In this document: piece after piece, positions 8,539-16,849 of the stretch | Numbering within the stretch: the stretch's first letter is position 1 | How the letters are laid out: each line of letters begins with the position of its first letter | Assembly (NCBI GenBank): GCA_031277885.1 | Contig: JAITLM010000048.1 | Coordinates: 1-47,472, forward strand | DNA from: Microbacterium sp. | GTDB taxonomy: Bacteria > Actinomycetota > Actinomycetes > Actinomycetales > Microbacteriaceae | Length of the DNA stretch: 47,472 nt | Direction of reading: 5' to 3' | Program-made: the position numbers and the translations under genes | The notes under the pieces: model-generated | What the model was told of the DNA's origin: nothing | The model's database searches: none | Seen by the model: the letters and a program-made list of their open reading frames with translations, nothing else

Positions 8539-8626
8539 TACGTCGACGCCCCCTCAGGCTGTCCACGCCCCTCCTGAATTCCGCATTTCAGAGGGGGCGT
8601 CGGCCGCCAGAGGGGGCGTCGACGTA
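8539..8626. repeat. Nested long inverted repeat between convergent genes
   Basis: Perfect 17-base arms (8539-8555 and 8610-8626; core GTCGACGCCCCCTC) enclose a second imperfect hairpin with CTGAA/TTCAG and ACGCCCCTC/AGGGGGCGT arms (about 8563-8601). The element fills the gap between the convergent aminotransferase and VOC genes, where it would serve as a bidirectional terminator. There is no clear T-tract on either strand. Confidence 0.8.
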
Positions 8627-8648
8627 TCCGACCGGGGAGCGGCGCGCG

Positions 8649-9047
8649 TCAGTCCTCGTAGCCGATGAGCCAGCGCACGCCGAAGCGGTCCACGAGGGTG
8701 CCGTCGTGCGCACCCCACGGTCGCTCCTGCAGCGGGTCGAGCACGCGGCCGCCGTCGCCGAGCTGCGCGAACCAGCGCGTGAGGGTCTCCGGATCCGCCG
8801 TGCCGAGGAGCGAGAAGAACATGCCGTTCATGTGCACGGCATCCTCGTCCGGTGCGGCGTCCGCGGCAGCGAGCTCGACCGGGCCGCGGACGAGCATGCC
8901 GTGCGCGATCGCGTCGCCCGGACCGTCCGCCCTCCCGAACTCGGCGTAGGTGTGCATCGACACCTCGCCGCCGAAGATCGCCTGGTAGAACGGCAGCGCA
9001 TCGGCGGCGGTCCCGGGGAACAGGAGGTAGGGCACGAGTCCGGTCAT
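8649..9047 (-). CDS. VOC-superfamily protein (PhnB/glyoxalase-like)
   Basis: A 132-residue protein of the PhnB-like VOC group. It begins VPYLLFPGTAADALPFYQAIFGGEV, has HMNGMFFSLLGTADPE in the middle and ends PWGAHDGTLVDRFGVRWLIG, the typical close of this family. Such proteins form beta-alpha-beta-beta-beta dimers. Many have no known substrate, and metal ligands are not evident here. A TACGCT box six bases before the ATG marks a probable leaderless transcript. Confidence 0.85.
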   Translation of the reverse strand: MTGLVPYLLFPGTAADALPFYQAIFGGEVSMHTYAEFGRADGPGDAIAHGMLVRGPVELAAADAAPDEDAVHMNGMFFSLLGTADPETLTRWFAQLGDGGRVLDPLQERPWGAHDGTLVDRFGVRWLIGYED

Positions 9048-9096
9048 GCTGCGAGCGTACGCCCCGGAACCGGCCTCAGCCGAGCAGCAGGACGGC

Positions 9097-10233
9097 TCAG
9101 AGCTCGACGTCGACGAGCACCGGCTCCGGCTGCAGCAGTAGGCCGAACTCGGAGTGCACCCGGCTCTGGATGAACCGGGCGAGCTCGGCGATCTCCCCCG
9201 CCGTCGCGCCGCCGCGATTCGTGAGCGCGAGGGCGTGCTTCGTGGAGACGCCGGCGCGCGAACGCGGCAGCTTGAAGCCCTTGCCGATGCCGGCGTGCTC
9301 GATGAGCCAGGCGGCGCTCACCTTCACGTCGCTCGGGGGTGTCTCGGGCTTCGGCGCGAGGCCGTAGTAGGAGTCCAGCGGGATCACCGTGACCGTGTCG
9401 AGGTCGGGCGTCACCGGCCAGCGCGGGCACTCGGACGGCAGCGTGCGCGCCACCGCTTCGGAGACGATCGCGTTCTGGAAGAAGGATCCGGCGCCGTGCG
9501 TATCCGGATCCGCCGGGTCGAAGAGCATGCCCTTCGCGGCGCGGGTGGCGAGGATCCGCTCGCGCACCCAGGCGAGGGGCACCGGGTCGTCGCCGGTGAG
9601 CTGCAGGGCGCGGCGCAGCTGCTCGCCGCGCACGACCCGACCCGCATCTCCGGTCGCGGCGAGATCGAGAGTGACGGACAGGATCACAGCGCGGCGCTCC
9701 GCCACCGAGCCGTAGTGGTGCTTGAGCACCGATGTGCGGAAGCCGAGGCCGAGCTCGGACGCCGGCGTGACGACGACCTCGCCGGAGTGCTCGTCGAGCA
9801 GCTCCACCTCGACGAGGGTCTCCTGGATCTCCTGTCCGTAGGCGCCGATGTTCTGCACGGGAGCGGCGCCGACGGTGCCCGGGATCCCCGACATCGCCTC
9901 GATGCCGGCGTACCCGCGCTCGACCGCGTAGGCGACAAGCGCATCCCAGTCGTGCCCGGCCTGCGCGCGCAGCCGGATCCGGCCGGCGTGCGGGGACGGG
10001 AGCTCCTCGATGCCGCTCGTGCGGATCCGGATCACGGTGCCGTCGAAGGGCGCATCCCCCGCGAAGAGGTTCGACCCTCCGCCCAGCACGAACCACTCGT
10101 CGCCGCCGGCCCACACCCCGCGGAGGGCGGAGACGAGCTCGTCCTCGGTCGCCGCGTCGATCATGCGCGCGGGCGCGGCGCCGGTCTGCAGCGTGGTCAG
10201 CTCGGCGAGGCGGATCGAGTCGATCTCCGCCAT
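9097..10233 (-). CDS. murB: UDP-N-acetylmuramate dehydrogenase
   Basis: A 378-residue flavoenzyme that reduces the enolpyruvyl group of UDP-GlcNAc-enolpyruvate with NADPH to give UDP-MurNAc for peptidoglycan. FAD-binding motifs are FVLGGGSNLF (47-56) and GIPGTVGAAPVQNIGAYGQE (115-134). The catalytic serine region is DTHGAGSFFQNAIV, and the C-terminal part has HALALTNRGGATAGEI. It follows hadB with a one-base gap. The hadA-hadB-murB order recurs in actinobacteria. Confidence 0.95.
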   Translation of the reverse strand: MAEIDSIRLAELTTLQTGAAPARMIDAATEDELVSALRGVWAGGDEWFVLGGGSNLFAGDAPFDGTVIRIRTSGIEELPSPHAGRIRLRAQAGHDWDALVAYAVERGYAGIEAMSGIPGTVGAAPVQNIGAYGQEIQETLVEVELLDEHSGEVVVTPASELGLGFRTSVLKHHYGSVAERRAVILSVTLDLAATGDAGRVVRGEQLRRALQLTGDDPVPLAWVRERILATRAAKGMLFDPADPDTHGAGSFFQNAIVSEAVARTLPSECPRWPVTPDLDTVTVIPLDSYYGLAPKPETPPSDVKVSAAWLIEHAGIGKGFKLPRSRAGVSTKHALALTNRGGATAGEIAELARFIQSRVHSEFGLLLQPEPVLVDVEL

Positions 10234-10234
10234 G

Positions 10235-10636
10235 TCAGAGCGAGTCCGCCGCGACGCGCAGCTGCGCCTTGACGAGCACGGTGGTGTCGGCGTGCTTGAC
10301 CACGAGGTCGATCCGCACCGCGGTCTCGTCCATCGCGCCGACCTTGGCCGTGATCGCGACGTCGGCGCCGGCCTGCGGGTCCACCACGACCGGACGGGCG
10401 AAGCGCACGCCGTAGTCGAGGATCCGCGCGGTGCCGGGAAGGGCCGCGATCGCGACCGACGAGGCGACGCCCATCGTGAGCATGCCGTGCGCGAGCACGC
10501 CGGGCAGGCCCACCTCGGCGGCGACGTCGTCGCGGTAGTGGATCGGGTTGAAGTCGCCGGACGCCCCGGCGTAGCGCACGAGCGACTCGCGCGTGAGGTG
10601 CACGGTGCGCTCGGCGATGATGTCTCCGACGTTCAC
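10235..10636 (-). CDS. MaoC-family (R)-hydratase, HadB-like
   Basis: A 133-residue single hotdog domain. The hydratase motif YAGASGDFNPIHYRDDVAAE (residues 22-41) carries the Asp-x-x-x-x-His pair typical of catalytic R-specific hydratases, followed by LPGVLAHGMLTMG. In mycobacteria the HadA-HadB pair dehydrates (3R)-hydroxyacyl-ACP in fatty or mycolic acid elongation. A non-mycolate actinobacterium would use it in another acyl-thioester route, which is not known here. It is the catalytic partner of the upstream HadA-like subunit, with a four-base ATGA overlap. Confidence 0.85.
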   Translation of the reverse strand: MNVGDIIAERTVHLTRESLVRYAGASGDFNPIHYRDDVAAEVGLPGVLAHGMLTMGVASSVAIAALPGTARILDYGVRFARPVVVDPQAGADVAITAKVGAMDETAVRIDLVVKHADTTVLVKAQLRVAADSL

Positions 10637-11103
10637 GCGGCGGCCTCCTCGTTCTCGGCCGGGGCATCGCTCACGAGCAGCACCGCCGTGGCCGTCACGA
10701 CGTGCGCGCCGGCGGCGTCGCGGATCTCGGCATCGCTCGTGATCATCGCGGCGGGACCCATCGCACGGATCCCGGTGACGGTCAGCTGTGCGGTGAGCTC
10801 GTCACCGGCCACGATGGGGCGCGTGTAGGCGAAGCGCTGCTCGGCGTGGATCGTGCGGGACAGCACGATCCCGGAGTCCTCGAGGCCCAGCAGCTGCTGC
10901 AGCGTGAGGTCCTGGATGACCATCGCGAAGGTGGGCGGGGCGACGACGTCGGCGAAGCCGAGCGTCTGGGCCGCCGCGACATCGGTGTGCTGCGGGGCGT
11001 CGGCGAACACGGCACGCGCGAACTCGCGCACCTTCTCGCGTCCGACGAGGTACGGGGCCGTCGGCGGGAACTCCCGGCCGACCAGTTCAGGATTCACGGG
11101 CAC
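10633..11103 (-). CDS. MaoC-like dehydratase subunit, HadA-like
   Basis: A 156-residue hotdog protein. It opens VNPELVGREFPPTAPYLVGR and continues with VAPPTFAMVIQDL and EQRFAYTRPIVAGDEL, as in HadA/FAS1-type dehydratase N-domains. It lacks the hydratase Asp-His motif seen in the next gene, so it is likely the substrate-binding, non-catalytic partner. The start is GTG, placed six bases after a TAGGAT box and with no ribosome site, which suggests that a leaderless hadA-hadB-murB mRNA begins here. Confidence 0.85.
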   Translation of the reverse strand: MPVNPELVGREFPPTAPYLVGREKVREFARAVFADAPQHTDVAAAQTLGFADVVAPPTFAMVIQDLTLQQLLGLEDSGIVLSRTIHAEQRFAYTRPIVAGDELTAQLTVTGIRAMGPAAMITSDAEIRDAAGAHVVTATAVLLVSDAPAENEEAAA

Positions 11104-11148
11104 CCCTCGATCCTATCGAGCGCCGCCGATCGCGTGCCGAGCGGGCGC

Positions 11149-12024
11149 TCAGGCGCTGCGGGGCTTCCGTCCGCGGATCGCCTTCAGTGCCATCTGCACC
11201 GCGATGAAGGCCAGGTACACCGCGAACAGGATGTTGCCCACGAGCGGATTGATGAGCGTCGCGAGCCACGCGCCGAGGGCCGTGGTCGTGCAGGCGGAGA
11301 GGCCGACGAACGCCGCGGCGACCAGATCCACGTTGTGATTGCGCAGGTTGCCGATCGTGCCCGAGATCGCGGTGGGGATCATCATGAGCAGCGAGGTGCC
11401 CTTGGCGACGAGGTCGCTCGTGCCGAACGCCAGCATGAGCGCCGGCACGACCACGATCCCCCCGCCGACTCCGATGAGGCCCGCGAGCACTCCCGTGAAC
11501 AGGCCCAGCACGAGCAGCAGCGGGCCGGTCACCCAGGTGAGTTCGAGCACGGCGCCCCGGGACGGGATGACCAGGAACAGGCTCACGATCACGACGACCA
11601 GGAAGCCGACGAAGCACCAGCGCAGCGCGGTCTGCGAGATCCGCGGCAGCAGGCGGGTGCCGATCTGCGCGCCGACGACGGATCCGACCGCGAGGATCAG
11701 CGCCGGGATCCACGCCACCGAGTCATGGACCGCGTACGAGACGACGCCCACGAGTGCGGTCGGCACGATCGCGGCGAGCGAGGTGCCCGCACCGAGTCGC
11801 TGGTCGAACGCGAGCAGCAGGACCAGCAGCGGGACGATGACCGTGCCGCCGCCGACGCCGAAGAGGCCCGAGAGGAGGCCCGCGGCGAGCCCGATCCCGA
11901 TGAAGGACGCGTAGGCGCGCGGCCCCCGCATCCGCTCGACGGCACCCTCGCCCACGCTCACTCCTGTCCGCCGTTCCCGGCGGAGCAGCACCTTCCAGCG
12001 TAGTCGGGCCGGCGAGCCGTCCAT
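11149..12024 (-). CDS. TauE/SafE-family membrane permease
   Basis: An approximately 290-residue membrane protein with about eight hydrophobic segments and the family's two repeats, each opening with a glycine-rich motif (GLFGVGGGTVIVP and GLIGVGGGIVVVP). The family exports or imports sulfite, organosulfonates or related anions; the substrate here is unknown. The chosen ATG at 12024 has a GGAG ribosome site but leaves about 30 charged residues before the first membrane segment. A GTG at 11961 or ATG at 11931 would give a more usual N-terminus. The stop is separated from hadA by 45 bases. Confidence 0.85.
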   Translation of the reverse strand: MDGSPARLRWKVLLRRERRTGVSVGEGAVERMRGPRAYASFIGIGLAAGLLSGLFGVGGGTVIVPLLVLLLAFDQRLGAGTSLAAIVPTALVGVVSYAVHDSVAWIPALILAVGSVVGAQIGTRLLPRISQTALRWCFVGFLVVVIVSLFLVIPSRGAVLELTWVTGPLLLVLGLFTGVLAGLIGVGGGIVVVPALMLAFGTSDLVAKGTSLLMMIPTAISGTIGNLRNHNVDLVAAAFVGLSACTTTALGAWLATLINPLVGNILFAVYLAFIAVQMALKAIRGRKPRSA

Positions 12025-12041
12025 CGGCTCCGCTCCGCCTC

Positions 12042-12125
12042 GCGACGATCTGCACACGGCGCGACGATCTGCTCACGGATCCCTCGCCCAGCGTGTGCAG
12101 ATCGTCGCAGGCTGTGCAGATCGTC
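12042..12125. repeat. Two-on-two inverted repeat element
   Basis: Two forward copies of GACGATCTGC (arms from 12042 and 12061) face two reverse copies of GCAGATCGTC (from 12092 and 12111). The outer pair 12042-12058 and 12092-12108 is a perfect 17-base inverted repeat. It lies between the permease start and the paaG stop, both on the minus strand. It could fold as alternative hairpins and end transcription from the paa operon. Confidence 0.8.
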
Positions 12126-12140
12126 ACGGCCCTGCGAACA

Positions 12141-12911
12141 TCAGTGCCCTTCGAACAGCGGCGGGCGCTTCTCCTGGAACGCCGCGAAGCCCTCGCGGTA
12201 GTCGTCCGTGTCGCAGAGGGCGGCCTGGGCCGCGTTCTCCTGGCGCATCGACGCCCACAGCCCCAGGCGCTCGTCGCGCAGGGCGGCGACGAGGCGCTTG
12301 CTCGCGACGAATGCGGCAGTCGCGCCGTGCGCCGCGCGGGCGGCCGCCGCGAGCGTGGCCTCGTGCACCATCTCGGGGAGCATCGCCTGGGAGAAGAGCC
12401 CCGCCGTGACCGCTTCGGATCCGCTCATCAGCCGGCCGGAGTAGATGAGGTCGAGTGTGCGGTGCGCGCCGAGCCGCTCCACGAAGAGGGCGTGCCCGCC
12501 CGAGTCCAGCGTCGCGCCGAGCGCGGCGAACGGGGATCCGATCTTCGCGGTGTCGGCGACGTAGACGACGTCCGTCGCGATGAGCAGGCCGAGGCCGACG
12601 CCGAGGCAGGCGCCCTGCGCAGCCGCGAAGGTCGGCGCAGGGAACGAAGACATGCGCTGCAGCACCGGCGTGACGATCCCGTCGAGGTAGCCCATCACGT
12701 CGTCGTCGCGCGGATCGACGCCCGAGATGTCGCGTCCGGCGCAGAACGCCCTGCCCTCGCCGGTCAGCACGAGCGAGCGCACCCCGGCGCGCTCCGCCTC
12801 GGCGTAGGCGTCCCCGAGGTCGCGCGCGGCCTGCTCATCGAGCGCGTTGAGCTTGTCGGGGTTGTTCAGCGTGATGTGCGCGACGGCGCCGTCGATCGCG
12901 AGGTCGATCAT
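12141..12911 (-). CDS. paaG: Enoyl-CoA hydratase/isomerase family protein, PaaG-type epoxyphenylacetyl-CoA isomerase
   Basis: A 256-residue crotonase-fold protein. Oxyanion-hole elements are EGRAFCAGRDIS (residues 51-62) and AAQGACLGVGLGLLIA (98-113), and the candidate catalytic Asp lies in LGATLDSGGHALF. The C-terminus YREGFAAFQEKRPPLFEGH resembles PaaG/PaaB proteins. In the pathway, PaaG turns ring-1,2-epoxyphenylacetyl-CoA into the oxepin. It follows paaE on the same strand after an 82-base gap holding repeats, making it the likely last gene of paaABCDE-G. The PaaG rather than PaaF label rests on context and the C-terminus. Confidence 0.75.
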   Translation of the reverse strand: MIDLAIDGAVAHITLNNPDKLNALDEQAARDLGDAYAEAERAGVRSLVLTGEGRAFCAGRDISGVDPRDDDVMGYLDGIVTPVLQRMSSFPAPTFAAAQGACLGVGLGLLIATDVVYVADTAKIGSPFAALGATLDSGGHALFVERLGAHRTLDLIYSGRLMSGSEAVTAGLFSQAMLPEMVHEATLAAAARAAHGATAAFVASKRLVAALRDERLGLWASMRQENAAQAALCDTDDYREGFAAFQEKRPPLFEGH

Positions 12912-12922
12912 GGTTCCTCCTT

Positions 12923-12985
12923 GGTCCCTGAGCTTGTCCTTGGTCCCTGAGCTAACTGACGTGATCCCTGAGCCTGTCGAAGGGC
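12923..12985. repeat. Cluster of three short dispersed repeat copies (GGTCCCTGAGC family)
   Basis: Three copies start at about 12923, 12942 and 12963. Each begins GGTCCCTGAGC or GATCCCTGAGC, and the last is the longest, continuing CTGTCGAAGGGC. They lie between paaE and paaG. A fourth related copy lies inside paaD. The copies are in the same orientation, so this is a small tandem cluster of a dispersed intergenic element. Confidence 0.75.
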
Positions 12986-12993
12986 GGCGGCGC

Positions 12994-14232
12994 TCAGACG
13001 TCGTAGTCGACGACGACGCGGTCCGTCGTGGGGTGGGACTGACAGGTGAGCACGTAGCCGCGATCGAGCTCGTCCTGCTCGAGCGCGTAGTTCTCCGTCA
13101 TCGTGACGGATCCGTCGACGAGGCGCGCCCGGCAGGTGCCGCACACGCCGCCCGCGCACGCGAACGGCACGTCGGGCCGCACGCGGAGCGCGGCGTTGAG
13201 GATCGACTCGTTCGCCGACACCGGGGTGTCCACGGATCCGGACTGGCCGTCCAGGGTGAACTCGATCGTGCGCACGGGCTCGTCCTCGCGCACCTCGATC
13301 GGGCGCCCGGCCTCGGGCCGCTCCTGTCCCGGCTCCCCCGTCGTGAACAGCTCGTAGCGCACGTGCGCCGACTCGACGCCGATGTCGGCGAGGGTGTCCC
13401 GGCACAGCTGCACGAGATCGAACGGCCCGCACAGGAACCACTCGTCGACCGTCGCGGGCAGCACGAGCGCATCGAGGATGCCGCGCAGGCGCTCCTCGTC
13501 GATGCGTCCCGACAGCAGCGGAGCCGAACGCTGCTCACGGGTGAGCACGTGGTGCACCGCGAAGCGCGCCGGGTAGCGGTCCTTGAGGTCGGCGAGGTCG
13601 TCCAGGAACATCACGTCGGTCGCCCGGCGGTTCGTGTACACAAGCGTGAACCGGCTGGAGTCGGAGCGCGCGAGCACCGTGGCGGCGAGCGCCATGAGCG
13701 GCGTGATGCCGGATCCCGCGGCGATGCCGACGACGTGCGCGTCGTCGAGGGCGGCGAGCGCCGAGGTGAACGTGCCCTGCGGGCTCATCACGTCGATCCG
13801 GTCGCCCGGGTGCAGCTCGCTCTGCGCCCAGGTCGAGAAGCGCCCGCCGCGATCGCGCTTGATCGCGACGCTGATGGTCCCCGACCCCGTCGAGGCGTCC
13901 CGCGCCGGCGGTCGGCAGAGCGAGTACGAGCGCCGCACCTCGTGGCCCTCGAGCTCGGCGCGCAGGGCGACGTGCTGCCCGGCGAGGTACTCGAACTCCC
14001 CCGCGAGCTCCCCCGGCACGGCGAAGGTGACCTCGATCGCCTCGTCGGTGAGCGGTCGCACGTCCTGAACGTCGAGCGTGTGGAACCGGGTGCGACGGCG
14101 CGGAGCCGCGGATGCCCCGCCGACCACGCTGTTCAGGAGCGCGCCGGCGACCTGTTCGGTCGCAGCCGCCTCCGCCGCGGGCGACGGCGCGTCGAGGTGC
14201 CAGAGTCTCTGGCCGCCGAGGGGATGCGTCAT
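12994..14232 (-). CDS. paaE: Phenylacetyl-CoA epoxidase, reductase subunit PaaE
   Basis: A 412-residue ferredoxin reductase that passes electrons from NADPH through FAD and a [2Fe-2S] centre to the PaaAC oxygenase. It shows the FAD motif RRSYSLCRP near 115, the nucleotide motif GIAAGSGITPLMALA near 168, FLCGPFDL near 260, and the plant-type ferredoxin cysteines CAGGVCGTC with a last Cys in LTCQSHP. The first 45-50 residues, before FHTLDVQDVRPLT, are an alanine-rich extension not needed for the fold. Its ATG shares one base with the paaD stop. Confidence 0.95.
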   Translation of the reverse strand: MTHPLGGQRLWHLDAPSPAAEAAATEQVAGALLNSVVGGASAAPRRRTRFHTLDVQDVRPLTDEAIEVTFAVPGELAGEFEYLAGQHVALRAELEGHEVRRSYSLCRPPARDASTGSGTISVAIKRDRGGRFSTWAQSELHPGDRIDVMSPQGTFTSALAALDDAHVVGIAAGSGITPLMALAATVLARSDSSRFTLVYTNRRATDVMFLDDLADLKDRYPARFAVHHVLTREQRSAPLLSGRIDEERLRGILDALVLPATVDEWFLCGPFDLVQLCRDTLADIGVESAHVRYELFTTGEPGQERPEAGRPIEVREDEPVRTIEFTLDGQSGSVDTPVSANESILNAALRVRPDVPFACAGGVCGTCRARLVDGSVTMTENYALEQDELDRGYVLTCQSHPTTDRVVVDYDV

Positions 14233-14729
14233 CAGATCACCTTGAAGTGGTCGAAGGGCTCGAGGCACGCGCGGCACTCGTAGAGCGCCTTGCACGATGT
14301 GGATCCGAAGCGGGAGAGCTCGCGGGTGTCCAGGGATCCGCAGCGCGGACAGCGCACGCCGAGCGAGATCCGCACGGGTCCCTGCGCCTGGCGGAGGGCC
14401 GCGTGTCCGCTGGGCGGGGCGATGCCGTACTCGGTCAGCTTGCGCTTGCCCTCGTCGCTCATCCAGTCCGTCGTCCACGCGGGCGAGAGCACCAGGCGCA
14501 CCTCGACCTCGCCGAAGCCCGCCCGGGTGAGGGCGAGTTGGACGTCGTCGCGGATCGCGTCCATCGCAGGGCAGCCGCTGTACGTCGGGGTGATGTCGAC
14601 GCGGATCCGGTCGCCGTCGACCGTGACGTCGCGCAGCACTCCGAGATCCTCGATCGTCAGCACGGGGACCTCCGGATCCTTGACCGCGGCGGCCGCCTCC
14701 CAGGCGCGCTCGCGCAGCCCGGTCACCAC
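14232..14729 (-). CDS. paaD: Phenylacetyl-CoA epoxidase maturation protein PaaD
   Basis: A 165-residue protein with an N-terminal MIP18/DUF59 domain (KDPEVPVLTIEDLGVLRDV, then TPTYSGCPAM) and a C-terminal zinc-ribbon-like part (RCPRCGSLDT, CKALYECRACLEPFDHFKV). PaaD is needed for iron-sulfur or di-iron assembly of the epoxidase complex. The start is GTG, overlapping the paaC stop by a few bases. The linker SGHAALRQAQGPVRISLG is coded by a copy of the dispersed GGTCCCTGAGC repeat, so the spacer between the two domains seems to have been lengthened by repeat insertion. Confidence 0.93.
   Translation of the reverse strand: MVTGLRERAWEAAAAVKDPEVPVLTIEDLGVLRDVTVDGDRIRVDITPTYSGCPAMDAIRDDVQLALTRAGFGEVEVRLVLSPAWTTDWMSDEGKRKLTEYGIAPPSGHAALRQAQGPVRISLGVRCPRCGSLDTRELSRFGSTSCKALYECRACLEPFDHFKVI
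14377..14399. repeat. Dispersed repeat copy inside paaD
   Basis: This 23-base stretch starts GGTCCCTGCGCCTG and matches the last copy of the 12923-12985 cluster (12963-12985) at about 19 of 23 positions. It lies in frame in paaD and encodes ALRQAQGP on the coding strand, between the two PaaD domains. The match is seen; insertion, rather than convergence, is inference. Confidence 0.6.
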
Positions 14730-15565
14730 GTCGCCCCCGGGTGACGGCGGGCGAGCACCTGCATCTCGGACAGCAGGTGACCGAGGCCGGTCGCGTGGGA
14801 TCCGTGCCGTCCGCCACCGGCCGAGGCCGATCCGACGGGGGCATCCAGCTCCGCCTCGGCGAACACGGCGTCGATCACGGCGTCGAAGCCCGCCCGCAGC
14901 GAGGACGGCCGCACCGCCGCGTCGCCGAGGCGGTCGATGAGCGGGTCGTCGCGGAAGAGTTCAGCGGCGTAGGGCCAGACGTCCGCGAAGGCGCGGATGA
15001 TCCTGGTGCGCGACTCCTCGGTGCCGCCGGCCAGGCGCAGCACCCATTGCACGGCGTGGTCGCGGTGGTAGTCGACCTCCTTGACCGCCTTCTCGGCGAT
15101 CGCGGCGAAGGTCGCGTCGGTGCTGCCCCGCAGCGCGCGGTAGAGCTCGAGCATGTAGGTGCTCATGAGGAGCTGGCGCGCGATCGTCTGTGCGAAGTCG
15201 CCATTGGGCTGCTCCACGAGCCAGCAGCTGCGGAACTCGGCCTCGTCGCGGAAGTACGCGAGGTCGTCTTCGCTGCGCCCGTCCCAGGATCCGGCGTAGC
15301 GCAGGAACGATCGCGCGTGCCCGAGCAGGTCGAGGGCGATGTTGCCGAGCGCGACGTCCTCCTCGAGCTCGGGGGCGTAGGTGATCCACGCACCGAGCTG
15401 CTGCGACAGGATCAGCGCGTCGTCGCCGAGCCAGAGCGCGTACTCGGCGATGTCGGCAGACGCCGCGCGCTCCCCGGATCCGGCGAGCTCCGCGGCGAGC
15501 GCGAGTTCGTCGACCGAGACGTCGCCGTGCGGGTCGATCGCACCGTCCAGCTCGTGGGCACTCAC
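14723..15565 (-). CDS. paaC: Phenylacetyl-CoA epoxidase, structural subunit PaaC
   Basis: A 280-residue four-helix ferritin-like protein that pairs with PaaA in the epoxidase and lacks an active di-iron site. Visible features are YALWLGDDALILSQQLGAW (near 40), DLLGHARSFLRYAG (near 75), FRSCWLVEQPNGDFA and EVDYHRDHAVQWVLRLAGGTEE (near 170). The start is GTG, overlapping the paaB stop as GTGA. The C-terminus HLLSEMQVLARRHPGATW is typical, and length is slightly above the E. coli protein. Confidence 0.95.
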   Translation of the reverse strand: MSAHELDGAIDPHGDVSVDELALAAELAGSGERAASADIAEYALWLGDDALILSQQLGAWITYAPELEEDVALGNIALDLLGHARSFLRYAGSWDGRSEDDLAYFRDEAEFRSCWLVEQPNGDFAQTIARQLLMSTYMLELYRALRGSTDATFAAIAEKAVKEVDYHRDHAVQWVLRLAGGTEESRTRIIRAFADVWPYAAELFRDDPLIDRLGDAAVRPSSLRAGFDAVIDAVFAEAELDAPVGSASAGGGRHGSHATGLGHLLSEMQVLARRHPGATW

Positions 15566-15867
15566 AGGTGCGGCACCCCCTCGGAGGCCGTGTAGTACAC
15601 GGCGTGGCGGTAGTTCTTGCCGGCGGGGCTCTCGAAGAACGCGCCCTTGTCGTCGGGGTCGCTGGTCGTGATCGCGTCGGCCGGGACGACCCACACCGAC
15701 GTGCCCTCATTGCGCCGCGTGTACAGGTCGCGCGCGTTGCGCAGCGCCATGTCGGCGTCGGGGGCGTGCAGGGATCCGACGTGCACGTGGCTGAGGCCGC
15801 GGTTCGCACGGACGAACACCTCGAACATGGGCCAGGTCTCCTCGGGGGAGGCTCCGGGGGTGGTCAT
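15562..15867 (-). CDS. paaB: Phenylacetyl-CoA epoxidase subunit PaaB
   Basis: A 101-residue protein, the usual PaaB size. It contains [36 protein letters not shown] and [18 protein letters not shown], all characteristic of the family. PaaB bridges PaaAC heterodimers in the complex and is required for activity, though not catalytic. Its ATG overlaps the paaA stop by four bases, and its own stop overlaps paaC, so stoichiometric coupled translation is likely. Confidence 0.96.
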   Translation of the reverse strand: MTTPGASPEETWPMFEVFVRANRGLSHVHVGSLHAPDADMALRNARDLYTRRNEGTSVWVVPADAITTSDPDDKGAFFESPAGKNYRHAVYYTASEGVPHL

Positions 15868-16832
15868 GCCGCCACCTCCTGCCGAAGAGCCTGCTTGCGG
15901 GCGTACTCCGCGGCGGCCTCACGCACCCAGGCGCCCTCCGCGTGCGCGTCACGACGACGCTGCAGCCGCTCGGCGTTGCACGGCCCGTTGCCGCGCACGA
16001 CCTCGAAGAACTCGTCCCAGTCGATCTCGCCCATCGAATACTGTCCGGTCTCCTCGTCGAGACGGAGCTCCGGATCCGGCAGGGTCACGCCGAGGATCTC
16101 GGCCTGCGGCACGAGCATGCCCACGAACCGCTGGCGCAGGTCGTCGTTGGAGAAGCGCTTGATCTTCCACTGCATCGACTGCGCCGAGTTCGGGGACTGG
16201 TCATCCGGCGGGCCGAACATCGCGAGCGCCGGCCAGTACCAGCGGTTCACGGCGTCCTGCGCCATCGCGCGCTGCTCCTCGGAGCCCTGCATGAGCGTCA
16301 GCAGGATCTCGAACCCCTGACGCTGATGGAAGGACTCCTCCTTGCAGATGCGCACCATCGCGCGCCCGTAGGGACCGTAGGAGGCGCGGCAGAGCGGCAC
16401 CTGGTTGCAGATCGCGGCGCCGTCGACGAGCCACCCGATCGCACCCATGTCCGCCCAGGTCGGCGTCGGGTAGTTGAAGATCGAGGAGTACTTGGCCTTG
16501 CCGTCGATGAGCTGCTGCATCATCTGGTCGCGCGTGATGCCGAGCGTCTGCGCGGCCGAGTAGAGGTAGAGCCCGTGCCCCGCCTCGTCCTGCACCTTCG
16601 CCATGAGGATCGCCTTGCGCTTGAGGCTCGGCGCGCGGGTGATCCAGTTGCCCTCCGGCTGCATCCCGATGATCTCGGAGTGCGCGTGCTGGGAGATCTG
16701 GCGGATGAGCGTCTTGCGGTACGCCTCCGGCATCCAGTCGCGCGGCTCGATGCGCTGCTCGTTCTCGACGAGTTCGTCGAAGAGCGCCTGGGCGTCCGGA
16801 TCCTCGGCCAAAGCCACGGGGGGAACAGTCAT
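15864..16832 (-). CDS. paaA: Phenylacetyl-CoA epoxidase, catalytic oxygenase subunit PaaA
   Basis: A 322-residue di-iron oxygenase that epoxidises the ring of phenylacetyl-CoA at carbons 1 and 2. Iron-ligand motifs are [12 protein letters not shown] (Glu83, His86) and [12 protein letters not shown] (Glu166, His169), with [13 protein letters not shown] earlier. Length is normal. It is first in the minus-strand paaABCDE-G operon, with an AGGAG ribosome site. A palindrome shared with the paaR promoter overlaps its predicted promoter. Confidence 0.97.
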   Translation of the reverse strand: MTVPPVALAEDPDAQALFDELVENEQRIEPRDWMPEAYRKTLIRQISQHAHSEIIGMQPEGNWITRAPSLKRKAILMAKVQDEAGHGLYLYSAAQTLGITRDQMMQQLIDGKAKYSSIFNYPTPTWADMGAIGWLVDGAAICNQVPLCRASYGPYGRAMVRICKEESFHQRQGFEILLTLMQGSEEQRAMAQDAVNRWYWPALAMFGPPDDQSPNSAQSMQWKIKRFSNDDLRQRFVGMLVPQAEILGVTLPDPELRLDEETGQYSMGEIDWDEFFEVVRGNGPCNAERLQRRRDAHAEGAWVREAAAEYARKQALRQEVAA

Positions 16833-16849
16833 CGTCGACTCCTGAGTGA

